NCBI RefSeq assembly: GCF_014654205.1
Contig: NZ_BNAW01000013.1
Coordinates: forward strand, 101,485 to 165,484
Direction: 5' to 3'
Length of the DNA stretch: 64,000 nucleotides
Origin: Amycolatopsis bullii
Lineage (GTDB): Bacteria > Actinomycetota > Actinomycetes > Mycobacteriales > Pseudonocardiaceae
Below the pieces are notes generated by a model, which was not told the DNA's origin, made no database searches, and worked only from the letters and a program-made list of their open reading frames with translations. Of the stretch, positions 9,201-15,597 are shown piece by piece. Made by a program: the position numbers and the translations under genes. The first letter of the stretch is position 1, and each line of letters opens with the position of its first letter.

Positions 9201-9786
9201 GGACCCGGATTTGCTTGCTTCGCTCGCGCATTGTGCGGCCTGGCAGGGACGAATCGACCAGGCGAGACAGTTGATCGCTGACCTTTGGGCGAGAATTGGG
9301 GGCGATCAGGACTCGTCCTGGTGCACGAGCGGCTGGAGCAAGCTCAGCGAAGCGGCCGCGAACGCGGGAGACCTGCTTCTGGCCGAGCACTTCGTCGGAC
9401 TAGCGCGACAACTCGTGAAATACAAACCCGAAGCAATCCGGCCGGATGCCATAGAGGACTTCGTCTACGCGCTCGACCGACTCGAACACATCGACGAGGC
9501 CACCGAACTGGCCGAGATGATCACGGACGACAACTCGGACCTCCACAGGGCACTCACCGTCGAAGTGGAAATCACCGGCTGGGAGTCGGACGAAGAAGTC
9601 GAGGAGTTACTGAACCAGGGGCCAAGTCGACTGCCGCACCCGACCCGGATCCCGGAAGGATCCGCCGTGGACCTGCTGACGACCAATTCCTGGACAGAAG
9701 CCCTGCCAGTCCTGGCCCGAGACCACCCCGATCTACTACGGGTCATAGCCGCCGAACTGGACCCGGTATCGATACCGACGACCTGA
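6274..9786 (+). CDS. STAND NTPase with nuclease-like N-terminal domain and TPR-like repeats
   Basis: A 1170-aa protein, ATG after GGGGAGCGGGAAGAG. Residues 1-165 form a conserved actinobacterial module (GVVLEHQYGAVLL, then VDDLIV and RQVSIGVRR) that I read as a DUF4297/Cap4-like PD-(D/E)XK nuclease fold; the usual ExK is replaced by a variant, so activity is uncertain. The NTPase follows: Walker A ADAWAGKS (K329, degenerate glycine spacing), Walker B LVLLVDGVDED (D414), and a winged-helix-like GGLTAGDLAEL near 510. The C-terminal half is helical repeats with paired alanine-rich helices, TPR-like. STAND proteins with effector-sensor layout often act in abortive phage defence; that role here is inference. 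It stands alone, flanked by about 490 bp of debris on the 5' side and an 840-bp non-coding stretch on the 3' side. Confidence 0.75.
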   Translation: MENPYSTGGGGVVLEHQYGAVLLGHLLLGDPLPELGDDVVPTMVRFQGSAFSAVDDLIVTGETPDGRSRQVSIGVRRAPLFRPSHKATSALLVPYLQVVTDHWDEVRTGRWRLALAVASPNKHVQEIRELATVAHGQPDQAAFRAAASEPRRVAKQVRDRLRLLAKLVANAAASAKVDLEKCSEQELTWRVLHNLWLRELRLEGVDQTDRTGMVARLRTIVSAVPAADRLFTKLETLSREYAPAGATVTRLMVQQRLAGTAIDIGWSDGTPVGHGSGSPLRTRYRKQVERIAPVELLDREAELAELASFCTEGHEGRYIWWRADAWAGKSALMSWFVLHPPPGVRLVSFFVTARLAGQNHRIAFIDAVLEQLAAILGRSLPHTDSTREYHLLSMLDEAAETCLRHNERLVLLVDGVDEDRGVSTDPDDYSIAGLLPVVPNHGLRVVVAGRYNPPIPDDVPDNHPLRDPSIVRPLATSPAATVIRGEAERELRRLLAGCGQDLVGLLVAARGGLTAGDLAELTGRHVREIQDELDTVVGRSFSWRPGRWRDTPSYLLAHEELYEIALDFLAPSIAGFRARLHTWFDGYQARRWPADTPEYLLRSYFDMLADSDDMARVIACATDHVRTDRMRGLSGGDQAALAEIDRAQDLVLRRQPSDVGMLARLAVHRDRLTTRNSKVPVMLPAAWALLGQPAQAEELAGSIPVSWASSAAIAFLAEAMADVGALDRARELAEHVAKLAVDAPPPWPVEGEVLAAVVRSMVAVGDLSRAISLFESLRDSSVANSSRIEMMPALISTMFDQLDITHVDRFVTSIPDAVVRARALLHLADISSSADYLAQAVDLAQAVALAPRGHRSSFLVMLAVTAAKLLGRERAEELVRSLVGDPSTPDATTIPVAAIAARTGHLDEVITTIVNLSDGDFDRAMFSLVPFLPWSDPRTSQLLERARQSGAQRYLAKMLTAVGALDQALELASEPEDPDLLASLAHCAAWQGRIDQARQLIADLWARIGGDQDSSWCTSGWSKLSEAAANAGDLLLAEHFVGLARQLVKYKPEAIRPDAIEDFVYALDRLEHIDEATELAEMITDDNSDLHRALTVEVEITGWESDEEVEELLNQGPSRLPHPTRIPEGSAVDLLTTNSWTEALPVLARDHPDLLRVIAAELDPVSIPTT

Positions 9787-10365
9787 GACTTGTCGCATCC
9801 GGGCCAAACACTACGCCCGGCCGTCCGGGTCTCGGGCGGCCAGGCGAGCCGTTCGCTTGAGACTCGCAGCACACTCAGCGGCATGGACGCCGGCCGGGCC
9901 GCGCCTGCACGGCCTCCAAGGCCATCGTCGTTCGTCTGGTCCTTAGGCAATCCTTGCGGATGGATGCTGACCAACCGCGTCGCCACCTCATGGTGTTGAG
10001 CCAGCCGCTTCCCCCGGATAGGGCAGACGTGATCGAGTCGACCGATGTCAACATCGGAGCTACCGCGACAGTGGCGCGTAACCTGGCGAGCGCACCTTAG
10101 AGAGCTCGAGGGCCTCTCGGGGCAGCCGTAGGGCCATGATGACGCTGCCGGTAACCAGAACCCAAATCCTTGGTTGGTTCGTCCACGACACGCCGACCCT
10201 GGCTGCGCTGCTGCCGGAGAAGCGCAGGCGCCCTCGGCCCTCCGGTGTCCGGCCAGCAGGACTGCCTACGTCCCCGCGGTAGGTAAGGCATCGCAGGTCA
10301 GCCGCTGTTGCGCGTCTATAGGCTCGGGCGGTGAAGCCTACGGTCCGGGAGGGGGTTGCAAGGCG
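9787..10365. other. Intergenic stretch without a recognisable gene
   Basis: Between the STAND gene and the next small ORF no frame gives a recognisable protein. Frames are interrupted and codon bias is poor. No clear terminator hairpin was found after 9786. Confidence 0.5.
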
Positions 10366-10479
10366 ATGAATCCGGTACTTCAACAGGTCTTGACCGTGGT
10401 CGGCGTTCTGCTTGGTGCAGCTGCTTCCTTCACGGTGACGGCGACGAACGCTGACCATCCGAACACCTCGCTCTACTGA
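10366..10479 (+). pseudogene. 37-aa single-TM peptide, probably truncated start of a longer small gene
   Basis: ATG after GGGAGGGGGTTGCAAGGCG encodes MNPVLQQVLTVVGVLLGAAA and then a short polar tail ending at 10479. The hydrophobic N-terminus resembles the start of a widespread actinobacterial family of about 150-200 residues that begins MNPVLLQVLTVVGVLLG and continues with charged helices. Here the frame diverges after about 26 residues and stops. Either a decayed copy or a genuinely short membrane peptide. Confidence 0.35.
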
Positions 10480-10625
10480 CCGTGATCACGGCCTAGCAGG
10501 CATATTGCCAGGTAGATCGGATGATTGCCACATCTCCGCCACGAAACTCCGACGTTTGCGCTCTGGGCTCAGCCGAGCACTCGGGCTTGGATGATTTCAA
10601 CACATCCGGCAATCAGGGGAGAGAC

Positions 10626-11294
10626 GTGACCAGGGGCGAACGCGTCTCGCGGCCTTCGCGCTTGTACGTGACCTGGCACCGCAGCGTGGCCGACAACCTG
10701 GACCACGCTGTCATCGACGAAAATCTTGCCGACAGCATCGCGCTCCAGACGGGCCGCTACGACTCGCTGTGCGGCCGCGAAGTGCTATTCGCCTCCTGCC
10801 TGGTGCCTCCGGGCCGTCGGTGCGGCGCGTGCAACGCGCTGGTCCGGCTTCGCTCGACCCCCGCCGACGACCGAACGCATGTGCCACGGGAAGCCGTCGC
10901 CTGTTCGGCCGCCTTCAGACTCCGGCTGTCCCGCCGCCGCGCCCGCCTCAACGCGTGCGGGATACGGTGGCCCGGCACGCCTAGCAAGCGCAGGAAACCG
11001 TCCAGCACGGCCGCCGGGCCGGCGGGTGGGTTGGGCGGGGTCGGGGTGGAAAGCCGCGCAGGTTCACGAACAGGACCCCGTCGAACGAGGTCTGCGGGCG
11101 AGCACGTGCACGGCGTGGACGGCGAGTCATGTAGAGACCTGAGCACTTGTCGCGCATTTGGTTCCGGAAACCGCGTGGCGCGTCAAAGAATATTCTTGAT
11201 CTTGCCCATCAGAGATCGCAGGAACTTTCCCCAGTCGTCGCGCAGATCCAGGAACCGGGTGGGGTCTGTGTCCATTGACTCTGCCTTCGCATAG
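10626..11294 (+). CDS. Small Cys-containing protein of unknown function with a doubtful C-terminal extension
   Basis: GTG at 10626 follows a strong AGGGGAGAGAC ribosome site. The first 90 residues read as a real actinobacterial protein (RLYVTWHRSVADNLDHAVI, then CGREVLF, then PPGRRCGACNALV), a short family with a CxxC near the end that is usually about 90-110 residues long. Beyond that the frame continues in low-complexity Arg/Ser-rich sequence to 11294 and overlaps the 3' end of the convergent GHKL gene by 112 bp. This suggests a frameshift and an artificial tail. Function unknown. Confidence 0.45.
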   Translation: MTRGERVSRPSRLYVTWHRSVADNLDHAVIDENLADSIALQTGRYDSLCGREVLFASCLVPPGRRCGACNALVRLRSTPADDRTHVPREAVACSAAFRLRLSRRRARLNACGIRWPGTPSKRRKPSSTAAGPAGGLGGVGVESRAGSRTGPRRTRSAGEHVHGVDGESCRDLSTCRAFGSGNRVARQRIFLILPIRDRRNFPQSSRRSRNRVGSVSIDSAFA

Positions 11295-12895
11295 GCGATA
11301 ATTAGGAGAGTTAGGGCCTCCATGGTTCGACGCGCCGTGCGGGTTGCCTCGTCTCCGCTGACACTGCCAGGTGGGGCTTCGGCAATGACCCTGATTGGCT
11401 GCCATAGTTCCTGATAGAAGGGGTGGCGAAGATTGAGTCGAACGATGATTTGGCGGCTCAGGTGTTGGATGTCAATGAAGCTCGCTCCAGGGAAATCCAC
11501 TGTCTCTACCACAAATGGAAGATCTTCGATCTTCTCAAGGTACTCCTCTTTATCATCTGGTTTCTCGCGGCCTGTGTCCTTGGCGAGCTGGTCAAGAACT
11601 TCTTTCTCCTTGTCTGGCCCGGGTCCCGCAGCTTTGCTCTTGGGCAGCGTGCGGTCTGCCTTTCTCACCGCATCCAGAATTTCGGAGTGCTCGCCTGCGC
11701 GCTCCTTGGTCTTTCGCGACGCCTCGCCCCAGAGGGTCTGGATTTCTTCCCGGGCTTGGGGGATCCATTTGGCAAGGTGGCCGCGGATGAGTGCGCGCAG
11801 GTCACCGTGAGGCTCAACTCCGCGTTTGACGTTGCGAACACCCATATATTCGTCTAGTTCCGGGTTGAAACTCACTTCAATGCCAATAAATCGATCCGGA
11901 TCCTCAACGCCGCCTGGCAAGATTTTTGGAACCGTGGTGTAGTTAATTTCACGGTCAAGTCGCACGAACGACAGTGAGCCCAAGTTGTCTGGCACCCGCA
12001 ACTGGTCGGCAAGCTGATCACCGCCCATACCGCGGCGGCGTACAACCTCGGGCGGGTAAACCGACACACGGAGTCGGACCTTGCTGCCGGCAAAGACAAA
12101 CACCTCGTCGGCAAAAATCTTTGACTCATAGTGAGGCTTCGAGTCGAAGCTAGGGTCGACGTCCTTCCTTCGGTAGTGCTTGCTGAGGACCTGATCGGCC
12201 CATGTTCCATCCATGAGAAACAGTGGGTCATGTGGCAAGAGCTTGGTATTGTTTACCGAAATCACGATGCCCCCGTGCAAGAAATGCCGGAACATTCGCG
12301 ATAGCTCTTTCTCAATGTCGACGCGAAGCTTGTTCGCGTCTTCCGCATAGCGGCCTTCCTCTAGCCGGTCAACCTTAGACCAAACTACGAGCGTGCCTGT
12401 ACCAGCTGGAAGCAGGTCATGAAGTTCATCGGGAACGGGCCGTTCTGCTGGTGCTTCGATGTCAGCTGATTTACCGTCTGCGGCCATCTTCTCGGCCTCT
12501 TGTAGGTCGAAGTAAACGTGCATCCAAGGTGCTTCTGTGGCGGTGCGGCTCCACACATCGAGCCGCTCACTGAAGTTCAGTGCGGCCAGTTTGGCGCCGA
12601 CGCCATACTTGCCGATAGTGGTGGTGGACATGTACCTCGTCGAGTAGCCAACCTGCGGGTAGTGATGGAGAATGTCCAGGTCCATGCCGATGCCGTCATC
12701 GGCGATGGCGATGCGGTGGATGTGCCTTCTTCCTCGCCTGTTCTGACCTTCATCAAGGCGAACTTGAATCGTGTTCGCCTTCGCCTCCAAGGCGTTGTCG
12801 ACGACCTCGCCTATGGCGCCGGCGAGGCTGTAGCCGGAGTCGCGCAATGAACGGAGTGCCTGCCCAGTCAGGATGACTGGGATACGGTCAGCCAT
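11183..12895 (-). CDS. GHKL (MORC-like) ATP-binding protein
   Basis: A 570-aa protein; ATG at 12895 after AAAGGAACTGCA. Seen: the Bergerat ATP-binding fold with N box EVVDNALEA (E30, N34), G1 box DDGIGM (66-71) and G2 box GKYGVGAKLAA (95-105), then a long S5-like domain and a charged helical stretch (about 420-470). This matches prokaryotic MORC/Hsp90-type GHKL proteins, which are often linked to Z1, PD-(D/E)XK and restriction-type genes. None of those partners is present downstream, so it may be an orphan left in a damaged cluster. It is preceded on the same strand by a 64-aa ORF and a sigma-like HTH gene. Base composition looks clearly more AT-rich than the flanks, a sign of transfer. A defence role is inference. 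Confidence 0.8.
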   Translation of the reverse strand: MADRIPVILTGQALRSLRDSGYSLAGAIGEVVDNALEAKANTIQVRLDEGQNRRGRRHIHRIAIADDGIGMDLDILHHYPQVGYSTRYMSTTTIGKYGVGAKLAALNFSERLDVWSRTATEAPWMHVYFDLQEAEKMAADGKSADIEAPAERPVPDELHDLLPAGTGTLVVWSKVDRLEEGRYAEDANKLRVDIEKELSRMFRHFLHGGIVISVNNTKLLPHDPLFLMDGTWADQVLSKHYRRKDVDPSFDSKPHYESKIFADEVFVFAGSKVRLRVSVYPPEVVRRRGMGGDQLADQLRVPDNLGSLSFVRLDREINYTTVPKILPGGVEDPDRFIGIEVSFNPELDEYMGVRNVKRGVEPHGDLRALIRGHLAKWIPQAREEIQTLWGEASRKTKERAGEHSEILDAVRKADRTLPKSKAAGPGPDKEKEVLDQLAKDTGREKPDDKEEYLEKIEDLPFVVETVDFPGASFIDIQHLSRQIIVRLNLRHPFYQELWQPIRVIAEAPPGSVSGDEATRTARRTMEALTLLIIAYAKAESMDTDPTRFLDLRDDWGKFLRSLMGKIKNIL

Positions 12896-12913
12896 TGCAG
12901 TTCCTTTCGTGCT

Positions 12914-13108
12914 TTATCGCGAGCACCCAAGCTGGGTGCTGCATTTCTTGTTTGATCGCATCGCTTGCGGGCGAGTGGTTAGAGTTGCCTGCGCTCGGAT
13001 TATTTCCGAGAGTCTTGCGTGCCGGTGCTGCAGCAGGAAATCGCAGTGCGCAGTACCTGCGAGCTTGGCGCGTTGAAGCGTGTTCAAGGACACGGTACGT
13101 ACGTTCAT
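12914..13108 (-). CDS. Putative 64-aa basic protein between the sigma-like and GHKL genes
   Basis: ATG at 13108 overlaps the stop of the preceding gene (ATGA) and the ORF ends 18 bp before the GHKL start, so translational coupling in a three-gene unit is plausible. The product starts MNVRTVSLNTLQRAKLAG, is rich in Arg and Ala, carries Cys in its middle and end (CDF, CSTQLGC), and matches no family I recognise. Its last codons lie in an 8-bp hairpin in front of the GHKL gene. It could also be only a spacer. Confidence 0.35.
   Translation of the reverse strand: MNVRTVSLNTLQRAKLAGTAHCDFLLQHRHARLSEIIRAQATLTTRPQAMRSNKKCSTQLGCSR
12922..12940 (-). promoter_or_regulatory. Perfect 8-bp hairpin just upstream of the GHKL gene
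   Basis: AGCACCCA and TGGGTGCT are separated by three bases. The hairpin lies 27 bp before the GHKL start codon, with no T-run on the minus strand side. It could attenuate transcription or gate translation of the ATPase; it also covers the last codons of the 64-aa ORF. Confidence 0.45.
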
Positions 13109-13758
13109 GTCGCCAGCCCGCTCGTGTCGAACAGTGCCGAGGCGATGGTCCGGATCTTGCTCCGGGTACGGTCGACTGTACGAGTTGACACGCCTAAGTG
13201 GCGCGCGGTCTCCGGCACGTTCTTGCCGTCGACCATGCTGTTCAAGACAGACAAGGCGACTTGGCCCAGGTCGGCCTGAACCTTGGCCCGCAGTCGCCGC
13301 TCAAGATCGCGGGCGACTGCCACATCCTCTGGCGTGATGGACAACACGATGGCGGTGCCCGCTACTTTGCCTGCAGGACCAGAAGTGTGAGCCGACTGCG
13401 GACGTGTCGCACGGTTCTCGGTCGCACGCGAGTATGTAGTGGCGTCTACGCGGCCGCCAAATGCAAGGTGATCAGGAGCGATCAACGCGGCGATCGCGGC
13501 GAGCCCGCGGGCCTCCACGTCAGCCGTACGGCAAACCGCCACGCGGGCATCATGAAGGACTTCGTGTTCAAGGAAGGCAGACACGCTCTGCTTCCGGCGC
13601 GGTGACAAAGAGTAGTCAATAGCGCGCTCAATGACGGCTGAAGCCCTGCTTCCAGGGTTGGCCTCAGAAGCCATCCCAGTGCCGGCGGCTCGCACCAAGC
13701 GTGTCTGGAGAGACTGAATTACAGCTATTTTGGCGTCATCAAGGCGCAACTGATCCAC
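13105..13758 (-). CDS. Sigma-70 region 4-like helix-turn-helix protein
   Basis: A 217-aa protein from GTG at 13758, chosen because AAAGGAG lies six bases upstream; longer in-frame starts have none. The C-terminus contains DGKNVPETARHLGVSTRTV followed by DRTRSKIRTIA, a sigma-70 region 4/LuxR-type HTH. The N-terminal 150 residues are helical, with no region 2 motif I can identify. Likely a regulator of, or structural partner to, the downstream 64-aa ORF and GHKL ATPase genes (same strand, ATGA overlap with the first). A large inverted repeat 64 bp upstream could be its own target site. Confidence 0.6.
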   Translation of the reverse strand: MDQLRLDDAKIAVIQSLQTRLVRAAGTGMASEANPGSRASAVIERAIDYSLSPRRKQSVSAFLEHEVLHDARVAVCRTADVEARGLAAIAALIAPDHLAFGGRVDATTYSRATENRATRPQSAHTSGPAGKVAGTAIVLSITPEDVAVARDLERRLRAKVQADLGQVALSVLNSMVDGKNVPETARHLGVSTRTVDRTRSKIRTIASALFDTSGLAT

Positions 13759-13821
13759 TTTTGACTCCTTTAGCCCGTTCGCCCCGTCCGGTGGCAAACC
13801 AGCGATGTCGATGTCAACCAT

Positions 13822-13865
13822 AGTACGTGGAGGAGGTGAAAGCGCTGCTCCTCCACAGACGTACT
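13822..13865. promoter_or_regulatory. Dyad symmetry upstream of the sigma-like gene
   Basis: Inner arms GTGGAGGAG (13827-13835) and CTCCTCCAC (13848-13856) are perfect, 12 bp apart. Outer arms AGTAC (13822-13826) and GTACT (13861-13865) extend it with a 4-bp bulge. It lies 64-107 bp before the GTG of the sigma-like gene, a position that fits an operator or structured leader for that operon. Confidence 0.5.
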
Positions 13866-14440
13866 GGGCAGAGAAGCGGGAGACCACGACAGCGGGGGAG
13901 GAAGTGAGCCCACATGACCCGGGCGTCAGGGCTCGTTCGGTCGCTCTCGAGCTGATTCGCTGTGAGCCGTAACCTAGATCGATCAGTTGCTGCCATGGCT
14001 GCAGCCGTGGCAACGACGACGAGATGGGTCTTACGACTCTGTGGTGGCGCGCGTTAGACGAGTTCGGCTTGGCGTTGACGCAGTATTCTGGGCTCGAGCA
14101 GGTCTCTCCGTATGTGTTGAACCCGCGGCTGGTCGGCAATAAGCGCGGCAGGCATGGTCACTGCGGTATGCCTGCTGTGACCGTCCCAGGCGGTCGGGCG
14201 GCCTACTGAATCGTTCAAGGAGGAGCGTTGGGGCGGCGATGACCGTTATGGCTCGCGAGCACGTATTACGTCGCGGAGCTGCACTTGCGGCTCGCCCGGG
14301 TAGGCGACCCTCTCCCTGCGGGGGCAGTCGCGGTACGCCGGTGTCCGATTGAGCTCGCTGTGATGCGAGTACTCGATCCGACGCTCGCTCGGAACCAGGC
14401 CCTAGATCGCTGGTTGTAGCTGATGCGGTCTTCCTTGTGT
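13866..14440. other. Intergenic stretch without a recognisable gene
   Basis: No frame yields a recognisable product. The only structure noted is GCAGGCAT (14148-14155) paired with ATGCCTGC (14168-14175), overlapped by GGTCAC/GTGACC, which together form alternative hairpins of unknown role. Confidence 0.4.
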
Positions 14441-14478
14441 GAGGCGTGTAGATAGTGAGCAAGATCGTCCTCGGACAC
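14441..14478 (+). repeat. 38-bp imperfect direct repeat, right copy (att-like)
   Basis: The sequence starts GAGGCGTGTAGATAGTGAG and ends GATCGTCCTCGGACAC; it matches 4012-4049 at 33 of 38 positions. It lies at the broken 3' end of the mcrB-like gene and overlaps a 48-bp dyad. Confidence 0.55.
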
Positions 14479-14493
14479 ACGCACTATCTACAC
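14446..14493. repeat. 48-bp dyad with perfect 12-bp arms, att- or operator-like
   Basis: GTGTAGATAGTG (14446-14457) and CACTATCTACAC (14482-14493) are perfect inverted repeats separated by 24 bp. Length and symmetry are like those of serine-integrase attP sites, which have inverted arms about a central crossover. The left direct-repeat copy at 4012 lacks the second arm, so the sites are not equivalent. No U-tract is present, so a terminator is less likely. Confidence 0.45.
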
Positions 14494-14519
14494 CCGGGCT
14501 GGTCGTCGCATAGACGGCC

Positions 14520-15180
14520 AGCTCTTTTGGTTCGTAGCGTAGCTCCAGGTTCAGCTGCAGCGGCCCTTTGGTGAGACCGAACTCGCTGCCGTCCTGCCGT
14601 GGCCGGTAGCCGTCGACGAAGTCTTCGTAGGAGTAGGTCGGGTGGAACTGCACCAGCCGTACCCGGTCAGCGGATTTCGCGATCCACTCCGCCAGCTTCC
14701 GGGCGATGTAGGTCTTGCCGGTGCCCGGCGAGCCTTGGAAGATCACCTGCTTCTTCTCGTCGAGCAGTTGGATCACGCGCTCGAGGAACGGCTCGTCCAG
14801 ATAGAGCTCGTCGGCGAGGTCGCTGAGGGACCGGTCGTCGGTCTCGGGCGGCCGGGCTGGCCGTCGTGTTTTTGGGAATCTCTGTTGGCGGCTGTACGGG
14901 CAGTGCTCCGCTGCCGCGGCGCCAGCCTCGGAGGGCGTCGGCTTCGGTCTCGGGCCACTCAGTGGGCGGATCGTAGGTCATGAGTGCCCAGAGCAGCGAC
15001 TGCGCGTCGAGGCGATCGGCCAGGGGCTTGCCGTGCCGGCGGAAGGCGTCGATGACCTGGTCGAGGAAGACCAGGAAGACTTCGTAGCGTTCGCCCTCGG
15101 TCGCGGACGGCTCTGGCTTGGTGTGGCCGGTCAGCCGGTACGCGAGCTCGACGGGGTTTGCCCGCCACGGCGGGTAGGCG
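14520..15180 (-). pseudogene. mcrB-like AAA+ GTPase gene, frameshifted and 3'-truncated
   Basis: Seen in one frame (about 15180-14870): RYEVFLVFLDQVIDAF and LDAQSLLWALMTYDPP, typical of the region before the AAA domain in actinobacterial McrB proteins. A shift at a five-A run near 14870 moves to the next frame: DLADELYLDEPFLERVIQLL, then FQGSPGTGKTYIARKLA (Walker A) and VQFHPTYSYEDFVDGYRP. After GLTKGPL the McrB similarity stops; the Walker B, NTxxR motif and arginine finger are missing. The break lies beside the right att-like site. McrB works with McrC nuclease in restriction of modified DNA; no mcrC is seen here, so the gene is dead. Confidence 0.75.
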
Positions 15181-15261
15181 AACACGTCGACGGCACCGAG
15201 TAACACGGAGGCGCGACTGAGACCTGCGCAGAAACGTAGTCCGGCCATTACGGTGAGACAC

Positions 15262-15317
15262 GAGAGCCTCCGATTGGCGTGGGTCCTAGACAAGCCACAC
15301 CTCAACCGGAGGCTCTC
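15262..15317. repeat. Inverted repeat, possible IS end or hairpin
   Basis: GAGAGCCTCCG (15262-15272) and CGGAGGCTCTC (15307-15317) are perfect 11-bp arms, with further imperfect pairing inside (TTGGCGTGG against CCACACCTCAA). It sits at the boundary between the broken mcrB-like gene and the next region. No transposase ORF is attached. Possibly a leftover insertion-sequence end. Confidence 0.35.
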
Positions 15318-15398
15318 CCCACGTCAACCACGACCTGCCGCCACCAACGTCCTGGCCAAGTACACCTAGGACGTCCTCTGGCTCTGCAGCTCCGGCGC

Positions 15399-15503
15399 GG
15401 TTTCGTCGTCGGCGTGGCCCTGCCGGTCGACGGCGGCTATTTCGCCCGCCGAGGTGGCCAGGCGACGACGAATTCGCCCGTCAGGCGAGCACGCCGGATG
15501 TAA
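15399..15503 (+). pseudogene. C-terminal scrap of a short-chain dehydrogenase
   Basis: The frame reads VVGVALPVDGGYFA, the usual end of SDR enzymes (TGxxLPVDGGY), without the Rossmann motif or catalytic YxxxK upstream. The rest of 15318-15597 shows nothing recognisable. Confidence 0.35.
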
Positions 15504-15597
15504 CCGGCCGACGACCACGACGCCCGGCGAGCAGGATATGCCGGTTAGCCCGGCGGCCGCCTTCAATAGCGAAGCTGTGACGAACGCGCGAAGCCCC

